Source: Apus apus
Taxonomy: Eukaryota; Chordata; Aves; Apodiformes; Apodidae
NCBI RefSeq assembly: GCF_020740795.1
Contig: NC_067286.1
Span: forward strand, 3,529,990 to 3,593,989
Reading direction: 5' to 3'
DNA: 64,000 nt
Shown: positions 45,286 to 57,754 of the stretch, piece after piece
Layout: each line of letters opens with the position of its first letter
Numbering within the stretch: position 1 is the stretch's first letter
Program-made: the position numbers and the translations under genes
The notes under the pieces: generated by a model
The model's database searches: none
Told to the model about the DNA's origin: nothing
The model's input: the letters and a program-made list of their open reading frames with translations, nothing else

Positions 45286-48200
45286 TTTTGTAGACAAAAT
45301 ATCTGAAGTGCTATTTTTCAAAACGTATTTGCAGTTCTTACTGTTTGAAGGGGCTAAATTTCATGTTGTGGTTAGTTAACATTTTTTGTGGGTTAAAATG
45401 GTGGTAAAATGTCATTTATCAAAGCCTTACGGTGAGGGTTTTGATTAAAATATCATAGAAGTCAAGATAAATGAAAAATGTTGTTAATATCAAGTTTTTA
45501 AGAGTGGTGGGGTATTTTTTTTCTCCCAAAATAATAAAGCCATGTTTCACTCTTTTGAAATATTTTTATTGGAAAAAAGTATGTAGTCAAATATACATTA
45601 ACCCAAAACTGTATGAGAAAAATAACTTACAGTCCTCTATTATGAGTGGAAACATGTTTATTACTTTTTCACTGTATTTCTGCTGAAATCCTAGTAATTA
45701 AGGCTAATAACTAAACAAATACATTTAGGGTACTCTCTAGGCATGACAATATTCCACATGAGGTGGTTGGCACAGACAATACAGTGCAGGAATACTCATG
45801 CTCCAAGGAGACAGAGGATGATAAATACACATTGCAGTGTGCCCATCAAAATAAATTCCCTTTTGCTTTGCTTGGCAGCTTCACCAATTCTTCACAGAAA
45901 TGATAATTCTCTGAGGGTATTTTCTTGCTAAGATACAAAGGGGAAAAAAAAAAGGGAACTTAAAAGCATTTGAATATTCATTTTTTTAGCCATTTTGTTC
46001 TGTTTTGTTTCTCCCCCCTTGGAGGATGCAGGAGAGTGTGTGGTGCTCTAACAAAGAGCCTTTTTATTTCTGAATAGTCTGACATAGGAGAATTTTGCAA
46101 CCAGTGAAGATGATGATGAGCTGGGTATTGGTGATGATATTTCACTCAAAACACCTGCATGTTGTTTGGTGTAGGACAGGAAGGTCAGGTGGATGCCCTC
46201 ACTTTTTAATTGGATGGCCTAAACCACCAGGAGAGTATTCTCAATTCTTCTGCTGAAGCTCTTTCACTTGTAGACCATAATTGACTTTGTATTTGGCTGG
46301 AGAAAGAAAGACATTTCAATTGAAACTCCTCTCTCTTACCTCCTTATGTTGAGAAGAACTTCAGGAGTCTTATTAGGGAGGATTTCCAGAGGAGTTTCGT
46401 GGGGTGGAGCAGAGGTAGCTACTTAAATCTAGAAGATGGTGTAGACTGAAAAATCCTGAGGGAAAGAAAGGGCTACTTAGCAAAACTACAGAGGCCTGGA
46501 AGGGGTGAGGTTGAAGCTTGTTAAATATGTTAATTGCTCAGCTTTTCACTCTGGGGTTTGTAGGTGCAAGAGCATTTCCCCTTTATGCATTTAGTCAGTA
46601 CCTCCATAATTTTCTTAGACTATGGTAATTACTATCTTTACATTAAGTAAAGGTGAAATCTGGGGTGTGTTTTTTTTAAGTAGGAGGGGAAAAAAAGGCA
46701 AGGTTCAGACACATCTCTCTGTTCTCCATTTCCCCACACTGAAGAAATCTATGGAAAAGCAAAGCAAGCCAGCACTGCTGCTGGTGTTTTATTTCACTTC
46801 TCGGTAGCTGGATTTCATGTGCAAGCATGATTAAAGAGAAACACTATCAGGTAAGGAAGGTTCAATATTTTCCCTACAGAAACTTCAGTATGCACAAACT
46901 AACATTGACAGAAAAGTTTTCAGCAAATTAAATGCATTAATCAAAACCAGGGTTACGTTTTGATTTGAGCAGGAGGTTTGGGTGGGCTCAGAAGGCAGGG
47001 TCAGGTTCATCCAACGCTGAAAAGACAAAAGTTCCCTGCCCCAGGAGTTTACAAGAAGAGAGATGTGGCTCACAAAGAAGATGGAGGTGGGTGATGGGTG
47101 GGGTTTGGGCATGGAAAGCTGCTGTTTGTATTGGAAATGACACGGTGGAAGCTTGTGCATGCTGAAAAGTAGACATCTCTGCGGTGACCTTGGTGGCAGC
47201 ACAAGTGGTGCCTTGAGCGGCTTTTACACACAGGCCAGACTGCTCTTGAAATTATTTTTTTTCCCTTCATGTAATTGCTCAAATGAAGCTGTGGAGGTAC
47301 AAAGCCAGTGCTTTGCTGTTGATGTGGGGAGGACAGTGTGCTGGGGTGATTGACAGTCTATTGGGTTGGAGATCAGCATGTTTCTCCAGTTGTTTGTGGA
47401 AAGTCCTGCCTCGTGTTAAATTATTTATCTCTGTAATCAGTGAATCACAGATCAAGATAAACACTTGTGCAGAGTCAGTCAACCTGATTTTTATTTCTAT
47501 AATTGCATCTTAAGAGCCACCTGACTTTGCATTGAATCAAGGCTATAATTTCAGCAGCAAATATCTGACACTTTATTATAATGAAGAAGCTAAGAATGAA
47601 TAGAGCCACCTTGTTGATTAATTAGAATATTGTTGCCAAGGAATTAATCTGTTTTCCTTCCTCTGTGGGGAAAAAAAACCCAAAAAACACTCCTCTCTAA
47701 AATGAGTTTCTCAGCAGGGGTAATTATAGAAATGTTGAGTGAACTCCAGCAGCAGATATGTTTCAATGTTTCTTTATTTTCTGGTTTTTGGGAGCAAATG
47801 GAGGAAACAGATGATTGCTGAATACTGAATATGGTTATTATTTTTCCTGAGCATAAAAGAAAAGCTAGCCCTGGACCTAAGATTTCCTAGTTACTAGCTC
47901 TTTCTGGGTGAGACTGGAGAGGAAGTTTAACTAAGACTGCAATAATTCAGACCCATATTCATGTAGAAATGGCTGCAGGGTGCAAGTCTCTACTAGTTAG
48001 TTGCTGCTCTACCAACTGAAGACTTGCTGTAGTAATACCTTATATGACTGTGCTTCCTCAGACCATCCTTTAGACTGATGCCCGTTTTCTGAGGCAACGG
48101 GTGTGACACTAACAGAACTGACAAGCCTAAAATTACCCGTTGGCTGTGCTGAAGTAAACTTTGCTGAATTACTTGCAATTTACAGATGAGAATCCATTTG

Positions 48201-48496
48201 TGCACATGGCAAGCTAAGGTGTAATTTCTGTGGGAATGAATAAATAGAGAAACCACTTAGTGTTTTAAAAGGTTGCTTTCTGACATTACCTGTGGTAGCA
48301 GGGGATGCATTTCATTGCTTCTAAGTTTAAAGGAAGTAAAGCTTTTTCTTTGCTAAGAAAAGCTACCATGCTTACCTGACTTGTAATAAATAATGTGTCA
48401 GTTGCCATATTCCTGCTTTACTACGTCTCTCTAGGATGCAGAAAGCTAATGATAACCAGGCAGAGTTAGAAAATTCAAAAGGAAACTGTCTCAGAA

Positions 48497-48564
48497 GCAG
48501 GGATCCTGAGGGTTAGACTCGGTGATCCCAAGGGTCTTTGCCAACCTGAATAGTTCTATGATCC
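48497..48564 (+). mobile_element. CR1 LINE 3' terminal fragment (short)
   Basis: GGATCCTGAGGGTTAGACTC through AACCTGAATAGTTCTATGAT matches the CR1 end (…TTAGACTAGGTGATCTC…, TTCTATGAT). Confidence 0.75.
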
Positions 48565-51500
48565 AAATGCCACAGTTCAGGCTCATCAAGACTGGTAAGT
48601 GTTTTAGATGTAATTGAAACTTGCTGCTAGTGGGTGCTTCTAGCAAAGAGTGAAACTGAGGAACCAGGAGCTGGTGCCCAAATGCATGGCTGCAGCTTAA
48701 GTGCCTTCCCTGGGGGTGACTGAAGCATTTTATTATCTGGTTATCTCAGAGCAGAGAGTACAGAAACACTTTGGGATGAGAATACACTTTGGGTTCTAAA
48801 CTTCACTGCTTCATTTTACTGTTAGCTAAAAAAACCCACAAACCCAACTCCAAAACCCAAAGCCTTTTGTAAGGCTGGCTAATGGTGTAATAAGCACTTG
48901 GTTCAAGCTATTAGAATAGTTGAAACTGTACTGATGATGTTTTTTAAGTACTTTCTCTGGAAGAGGGACAGTGTAATTTCTCTTGTGTGATGACATACAT
49001 GGATTGAAAATTAAAATACAAAGATTGAGACTATTCCTTAAAAAATGGTTATGGTTAAGTGAGGACTGGGTTGTTTTATTTGATGGCTCATGCTAAGCAG
49101 TAGCTGATGAACTCTCCTCAGACAGAGGAACTTCTTGAAAATTCTTTCCTCTATTAATCACCTCTCCAGTTGTAAGGAGAGGGATGAAGAAGGAAAAGAC
49201 CCTTGTCCCTTTATGAGCCATGCAAAATAGCACAAAATACTTCTGCTCAATAAAGAGAGTCTTAATGCAAGTTCTCATGCACTAGGTTCTTAAATAAAGG
49301 ATGGAAAATCTAGTAGCTATTAAAAAATAATAGAATGACTTGTGTTATTAAGGTGCTCCTATAATAGCTTGAAAAATGAAAATTCTTCCTTGAAAATGCC
49401 TCAGTGTACAGAGCCCTTTCTAACAGGGGAAACTCAGTTCAGCAGCCAATGTCAGCCTGCCAAAAGGGGGAGAATGAAGAGAGGGCATGGCTGAGCTGGG
49501 GTGTATCTGGTCTTCCAGTTATTCAAGGTAGAAGACCCTGAATATACCAACTTGGTAAAAAGTTTCCCTCAGAGACCTTTTATAGCTTACCTATTTGAAC
49601 AAGCAGCTTATGGCATGTTTGGAGGTACAAATTCTTGTGTAAACCCAACTTCCTACCCTTCTAGGAGAGACACAGCTCTTTTTTCCCTGCCTGGTCAGCT
49701 GCATCCATGTCTCATGGAAGCAGTGAACAAACGTTATTTAAATTAAAGTATATCAATATATATATATTTATCACTAACTTTAATTTTTAAAAGAGAATAA
49801 AATGTCATTAGTACAGGGACTCCAAAACTCTTTGTGCTCCTTCTTTGGAGAGGGAGTCAGTTCAAAATTCAGGCATCCCACTCAAATCCTCACAATGCCT
49901 TAAGTCTGAAACCTTGGAAGTGTCCATTTCCGAAGCAAAACAAACAGTAAGCTGAGCTTGGCTGCAACTTGTGGATATATTCTGCTTTCTTGCTTCCTCT
50001 GAGCAGTATCATGTTCTTTCAACAGTGCTGCAAATACCAGCCTGACTATTCTTATACGAGCTATATTATGAAAGAATGACAAATTATGAGCAAGGAGGAT
50101 ATTCATAAATCATTTCCCTTTGCAATGCTTCTATTTTTCTCTGCTTTAAGATGGGTAAAAATACTCTCATTTTCCTGATACTAATAAGAAAACTTGCAAC
50201 ACAAAGGAATTCGTTGACTCCAGGCAGTTACATATTACCTACCAACCCTCAAAAAAAAATTATCAGAAGCTTGAACTGGTGTCCCTTCCTGCTTGCTGAC
50301 AGATCTGCTTCTTTTCCACTGTCATAGATACAGGCTTTTAACCTTTCTGGTTTTAATAATGAAACTGTTATTTTTGGTTAAAAAAAAAAAAAGAAAGAAA
50401 GATACTTTCAGTCTATTAGAGTGCTAAAGTATAATTTCATTTCACACCCTACCTCCTTAAAAGGTTGTCACAGCAGCAGTAAACCAAAGATTAGTTAAAA
50501 GCCATGAACAAAATTGTAATTTTCTTGTTATCATTTCTATATCTGAGAAAACAGGTGACAAAAGATTTCCACACCACTGAAAATTCCTGCTCTTTTACAT
50601 CTTCTTAACTGAAACCCAGTGCTTGGATAATAGTCAGAACATAGGGAAAAAGATTATAGCTTTACATTAGTGACACTGGAGTTATGGCTGAAGAGGAGCT
50701 TTCATTCTAAGCCTTCATTTTCAGGCACTTACACTTTCTGAATACATTACCCTTTGGGCTCCCATTACATGTGCTTGCATTCATCCCAAAGATGGTTTGT
50801 GTGGTTTTTGTTTAGTCTCTTTCTTTATTTCTTTCACTACATTTTACTTGTTATATTTGTTTTGACACCTAAATATGTGGAAAAGTATCTTAATTATTTC
50901 ATCAACAGTTTAGCTTTTGTTTTCTGCATGTTGGTGCTTCTGCAGAAACTGCCTTTGATGCAGCAGAGGAAATTTCTTTCATAGATAACCATGCAAAGTT
51001 CTTCAAACCCACCAGCTCTGTTTTGGTTTTTACTTGAAATAACCAAGGAATTCTTCCTTAAAAAAAGTATCCTCAAGTGTGGCATCATGGTTAAAAATGT
51101 AAATATAGACTTACCTATTCATTAAATTGCCCTGTGTGGATAGTGTCTGAGAAATAAGAATAGATGATTTATGAGCATTTAGAGCAGGATTTCACTCTCT
51201 TTTATGGTGTGGTGGGAAAAAAGTGTCTATTTCACCAGCAAATTCCACAAATAAAAGCCAGAGTTCACCCATGTCTTCAGTTTTGACTTCCCTAACACTC
51301 ACAGACAAAACCTCCCCTTTGTTTATGTACAGTTTGGATTAGCAGACTTGATGTGGGAAAATGATGAGGAACCAGGGAAGTCAAATCCACTTCTATGGCT
51401 TCCTGATGTAGCCCCTGTCAGTCCCCAACAAGAATAATTTCAGTCTCTTGGCTTCCAGTGTAAATGGATTAACTCAAAAGATGGATTAACATTAAGGGTT

Positions 51501-53934
51501 TTGTATCTCAGTGAGAAACCACTCTGTGTGCCTGTGCACATGCACAAAAACAATGAAAGATCAGCAAGAATAACCAAAGCTCATGAAAAACAAACAAAAC
51601 CCAAATCCTGAGTGGGAAGCTTCTCTAACATGACCATGTCTCATCCTCATTCATTCTTAAGTTACTGAAGCTGGTGAAGATTGTTGAGAGACCACATAGA
51701 TACTTTACTAAGTTTGAAAATACTAGATGCTGATGTAAAAATATAGCTATATCGTCCATTGTAATTCTGAAACAAAAGGGGGTTTGTAGAGATAAGGTAT
51801 CTGTAGGGAGCAAATAATTAATGTGTGCAGAGTCTGTGTTCCTGGGGACAGCTTTGCTGTAGTGCTGGACCCAGCTGGTACTGGTAGTAATATCTGGAAG
51901 TAACACACACCAAACGCGCCCCAGCAAGGTCCTACTCACCCTCAGGGACTCTTTAAAGCCACAATTTCACAGTGAAGCCCTGGCAATGCTGGCTGCTGCT
52001 GATCTCATCAGGATTGGGAATATGTTTTGGGGTTTGTTTGTCTGGTTTTTCCCTAGCTTTTGTTTTGTTTTCTTTAAACAAAAAAAAAAAAAAAACAACC
52101 AAACATGGTTCAGAATTCCTGTCTCAGACAGTGACCTTTTGCTGAAAAGATAGGTCCTCTGATGAAGAGTGCAAACTGATGTTTAGCTTACAGGAATACT
52201 GTGGTGTTTTTCAACAGCTATCATAGGATATTATGAGGAGACAGCTCAGGGATAATCCAAGGCTGTTGAGCACTGCACGCTGTGAGAAAAACCCTGCAGC
52301 CATAAACCTAAGCATGCAGGCTGACTGCTGCTAAAAACAAGCATCTCTTTGGGAACAAGAGTTAGTTACAGCACAGGTGGCATAAAAGTGGTGCTTTTTC
52401 CCAGGCAAATACTTTGTGTGAGTCTTAAGGCATAGTTTCATCTTTTCCTTCTTCTCCACCTCTTTTTTTCCCTTCTCCCCTCTCTCAAATCTGTCACAAT
52501 AGCTTGGTCAACAGCATTTTCTTGCTTCATTGGTTTTGAAAAGGACTTGCTGTTCCCTGCTGTTAGATTATTTCCAGGAGACTGTCTCAGGTCAATAGTC
52601 ATAACATTCTTTGCTCAAGTCCCTCTTTCCCCTATCCAGAAAGAAAAGCAATTATTAAAACTGGGAAGTGGGGAAAGGAATTGTGATTTTTGTTTATGTT
52701 ATTGATCCAGAGTATTTTTGGTATGGAATCTTTTTTTTCTTTACAAGTACCTGGTCTCTGCACACAATTCCCATAATGAAATTCTTCCTATGAGGCATAA
52801 GCAGTAACAGCAAGGTTTCAGGTGACATTACCCCAAAATATAGGGACCTTTATTGGTGTTATTTTTATTGCCATCTTGAAAAAAGTATTAAAAAAGATAT
52901 AAAAAAATAGTAATCTGGATGACATTGAATGTCAAGAAGAAATTAGCCAAAATAAACATGATCCAGTAGTGGTTACTTTGGGTCTTCAAGTCTTGCTTCT
53001 AATCTTTGGCTTTATTTTAAGGCTCAGGCTACTTCTTGCCTGGCTTGTTCAGTGGTTGTGGTAAGAATTGTTCTCTATATAGAGGTTTGAGGTGTAGACT
53101 TCACAGCTGAGGATCACCAGCAGCTGTTCTTCCCCCCAGCTTCTCCTTCCCCTGAAAATATTCTGTGTCTTTACAGTTGTCAGTTTAGGACTACCAATAT
53201 GAAATAAGTGTATAGGGTGTGTTTTGCACTCCAGCACATTTTGGCTGACATTAGAATAGATTTCCATTTTCTTTAGTGCTTCAGCTGAGTAAATTAGCAT
53301 GAAAGCAGATACTTGCAAAGATGAAGGCAGTTCCTGTTATGTGCAATGAAAATCTGTGGAGTGTTTAAATAGGACAACATGCAGTAACCAGCAATTGTTG
53401 ATAGCTGAACAGTAAACAAAAGAGGGAGAGACCGTGACAGGCTGATTTGACAGCAGCAGAAGTGAACAAGAAGACAACTCAACATTGTGCAAAACTGGCT
53501 TGGGAACAAACACGTTTCCCTTATTCCTCATGGGATTTTTTTAAAATCTGCTTAAAACTCTCTTTGGTGTGCATTTAACATTGTTGTTATTTGTATGTGC
53601 TGCTGTAGGGCCACACAGTGAGCTGAAATGCTGAATGAACCACAGGAATTCTAATCTTAGCCTTACTCTTACCTTCTCGAGTTTTGTTGGCCAGTTTGGT
53701 GCACCCAAAACAGCAGAGGAACTTTTAGAACTATCATGTGTCACAGAAAGAATCAGATCATAAGAGAACTTGAGCTCTCTGAGTGAATAATACAAGCAAA
53801 GCCAACCCATGCCCATCAGCTCCCTAATTGTGAATCTTAGTAATAAACAGAGGAATAAACTGGGGAGTTAGAGCTTGATTTTGAATTTACACTGTAAATA
53901 TAAGCTGTCCATTTTTGAGTGTTTAACTCTGGCT

Positions 53935-54187
53935 CAACCAGGATCAGCTACAGTAGGTTGTCCAGGGTTGTGTCCAAGGATTGAGACTACATAACCTAAC
54001 ATGTCAGCATTTGATCACCCTTAAACTAAAAACAAACAACCAAACCAAAACAGAAAAACCACGAAACCCCAAAAACTTTAAAAATATTTAAACAGAATTT
54101 CCTGTATTTCACCTCAAGCCCATTTCTTCTTGCCCTTTCACTGGGCACCACTGAGAAGGGCCTGCCTTTCTCTACTCCCCTCATCCC
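53935..54187 (-). mobile_element. Degraded CR1 LINE fragment, interrupted
   Basis: GGTTGTCCAGGGTTGTGTCC and later CCTTTCACTGGGCACCACTG with GAGAAGGGCCTGCC are CR1 pieces in reverse orientation. A low-complexity AAACAAACAACCAAACC stretch separates them. Confidence 0.7.
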
Positions 54188-56651
54188 TAAGAGAATGCAC
54201 ACACAGTTTTAGCTATTTTAATGTAAAGAGATGAAGAAATTGTGTGGGATGTCCAAATGCCTAAGGTGACCCAGCTGTGTTCTTCTTACCCCTGTAAGAA
54301 GACAGAGTATTCATTTGCTCTCTTTTCTAACACAAGAACAAGAAGACAGTACCTGGCTCAGGCTATGAGCCATGGATTGCTGGAAGCTGGGAGTATAAAG
54401 TGCTGAAACATCATTCTGTCCTGGGTCTGTTCCTGCATCTTTTCACAGACTTTGGTTACTGAGCACAGCTGGGGATGGGATATTGAATAAAACGGACTTT
54501 GGGTACATCTGCTTTTACTTTCTAAGACCTCAGAGTAGTTTTAGAGGGACAGATGCAGCTGGATTTGCTACAACATTGCTGTTCCTGATCAATCTTCATA
54601 ATGATGTTGATTTTGGGGTAGCACATTTTTTCAGCTTGCCATGCTCTCTGAAAAGACGGAGAAACGCAGCAGCACAAAGCAAAGGGGAGGATGGCCTCTT
54701 TTGAACTAAATGCTTGCCCACCAAATCAACTCAGGATCTCCTAGAGTTGAACACCTGGAACAGTGCCCTCCTTCAGGAAAAAATAAAAATAAAATTGCTC
54801 CTAGTTGTCTATCTTGAAGCTCCATTGTCATAATTGTAAATAAAATCTAATACGTACTATAACTCCAGTCTTGTTTGCTTTTTAGAGAGTGTGAAATGAG
54901 CTTCCATTTGTAATTGCAGGTTTTCTTGATTGATGTGAAGCTGCTTCTTCTGTAAGCAGTTTCTAGCTCTGTTGAAAGTATGAATAATCCATTACAAAAT
55001 AAAACCTGAAAAAAAACCCCGAGTTGCAAAGAGGTTCATTTCCTAATGCCCCAGGACAGCAAGAACTTCTGAGCTAGGAAATTACATGCCCTTAACATGA
55101 CTGTTGACTCTTGCATAGAATGAAAGCTGTACATCAGGAGAGGTCTCTTTTTGCGTGATTGCAGCACATATTCTCCTTGGAAGATCCAAGGCACTTTCCC
55201 TTTGGGTCTTGCTTCTGAATTTTTACGGCTCGGAGAACTGCAAATATGCTTGAGAAGAAAATGTATCTATGACCAATGGAAACATAAAAGGGGAAAAGTT
55301 GCAAGAGTTCCCAGGCTACCTACTCACCTCCTGAAATGCTGTGTCCCCACGCATCAAAGGCTTTGCTTTCTTTCTGAAAGATACTGTTTGTATCACTGCA
55401 CATGATATTGCATCCTTTGGGATGGATGCTGCTAGCTCTTGATAGAACTATTTATATATGCAACCTGTCAGGTTAGCAAAGGCATAAGAATTTGGCTGGT
55501 CATTAAAAATGTAAGTGCATTTTAATGTATTGTTTACTGAGCGTTTTCCTTGCCTCCATTCCAGGGAGTGCCAAGACTCTTCCTTCTGCTGTGGCCTCTG
55601 TGTTCAGGAACTGGGTCGATTCTTAGCAGGAGAGCATTTCTCTAACTCTACTGTCTTGGGCAAGTTATTTCATACAACCCTGAATGTTGTAATTTGTAAA
55701 GCAAATCTGTTTCAATACAAAAATATTCTGTAAAATCTTTTACCTCTGTAGGCTGAAAATGAGTTTCACATGCTCAAAACAACCTCTGTTTTTTGTAATC
55801 TGATCTGTTCCTTATTTATTCTGCTACTACTGTTGTCACTGTGTCCAAACTGTCCCTATGTAAGCAGCTGTAAGCAGCTGTAAACTCTTCCTAAACATTT
55901 TTCCAGTACTGTGAATTGCTTGAAGGCACACAGAATATAAATGAAGAGGAAAACAGTGGATTTTCTACATGGTCTAAGTACTAGATGAAGTTTTAGGAAT
56001 GCTATTTCCCATTTATATCCATTCATCTCCTTTAATTTCAATCTTTAAATCATTACCTTTTCTCTCAGGACTGCTGTGAGGCTTAATTCATTAATGTCCA
56101 CAGAGTGCTTTGAAATCCTTAGATGAAAGAGATTATGGAAGTGCAAAATATTACTGTTCAAGCAAAAATGTGAACCCATAACCTCTTTCCTTCTCTCCCT
56201 TAACTCACCTGTTTATGAAGATCTTTGTAATCATCTCAGCTTACCTCAGAAATGAGGCAAATGCTTTTTCCTTTGATGTACAGAGAACATGAGGTTGTAA
56301 GTGTCCATTTTTTAAAAGAATCTTGTTCATGTTAACCAAGTTAACGTAAAAACTTCTTAGCAATGTTTTTAATATTCTATTCACAGTCTTTGTGCTTCCC
56401 CAATTAAAATCTGGTCCTGGTTAAATCCAGCTGAATCTTGAAGGACTACATCAGTATTGAAAGATTCATACTGCTCTCTCCAGAGCCTTCTAGTAGGGAA
56501 ACAGAAGTTCCTTTATCGGGTTTATGTAACTTCAGACTGCAAAATAATTGGCATAATCTTTTCAAAATGTATAATTTGTTTTCTAGATAAGAACCATCTT
56601 CTCTTTCCTAACGTCTGCATTTCTGAGAAACATATTTTCTATTTTCATAGG

Positions 56652-56800
56652 AATATAGGACAGTTAGGTTAGAATCACCTCAGGGAGACTTTTAGTCCAA
56701 CCTTCTGCTCAAAGCAAGGTTAGCTATGAGGTCAGACCAGGTTTCTTAGGGCTTTATCCCAATAATATCTTAGCCAACCAACTTCTATCTGCAGCCACCA
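56652..56800 (-). mobile_element. Degraded CR1 LINE fragment
   Basis: TTTTAGTCCAACCTTCTGCT, AAAGCAAGGTTAGCTATGAG and CAGACCAGGTTTCTTAGGGC are diverged versions of the reversed CR1 3' region. Confidence 0.7.
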
Positions 56801-57754
56801 GATCATCCATGAACCCAGCTGCTTCTGTTTCCATTAGAATCTAAAACCTATGGAAGCCTTTAGGAATATTACTGAAATTAAAAATCTAACGACCCAGAAT
56901 AACCTTCACAAAAATTGATGCAAATGTCATTATTGGGACACAAAGAATTTTTTTTCCACCTTAACAATTTATCCCTGTAGCTACAAGATTGTCCATGGAC
57001 CTTCCCAGTGACAATTTCTTCCCTGCTAAGAAAATCAGAGACGGGATAAGAACTGTTAATGAGTGTGTGAGAAATAAGCCAACAGCCTTTGCAAGACATT
57101 GGAGCACTGCATCTCTGAGGACAGAGTTAGGGTAAGGAAATAAGGGCTGCCTTCTCAGCTTCTTGGTTTGGATATTGAAAGTCCTACTCTCCTGATCTGC
57201 TAAGGCTAGAAATTGCCCCTGTGCTGTAACTGCTAATTTAAGTCCATAGAAAGCTGCTTTTCTCAGGCATTCCTGATGGCCCTCTTAGTCATACTGGGCA
57301 TCCCATTCCATCTTTCCCAGCCCCAAGAGGAAAGGCTCAGTTTCCTGTCTCCTCAGTCAGTATGAAAAGACCTGCCTTCTGCAGAAGGTTTCAGTTTTCT
57401 CTCCAGTGCTGGTCTTAGGGCTTCCAGCTGGGTAATGCTTTATATTATTGCAGTCTTACTGACAAGTAGGATAGAGAACCCTGTCAGTGGGGGAAAACCC
57501 CTTACCAAACCTGTATTCAAAGCTGTTACAACATTCATGATGTCCAGGTTGTCCAAGACAGAGCAGATAGTCATGGTTTTAAAAAGGTATCATTGTAGCA
57601 TCTTGCCATCCCACTGGGGTTCAGATGAGCCTTTCTGACAACAGACAGTTTATTTCAGAACTAGCCCTTTCTGCTGCTCCTGTGCCATTATCCTGCTCTT
57701 CCAGTTCAGCCATTTAAAGTCAGTAGAAAACTCCAGTGACCTCTTTATTTGCAG

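Larger units (their letters stand above)
45286..57750. other. Intergenic spacer, E2F8 to NAV2, second part
   Basis: No coding exon recognised. It contains CR1 remnants at 48497, 53935 and 56652 and A/T-rich stretches such as 47400-47700 that resemble conserved non-coding elements. No RNA gene recognised. Confidence 0.5.
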
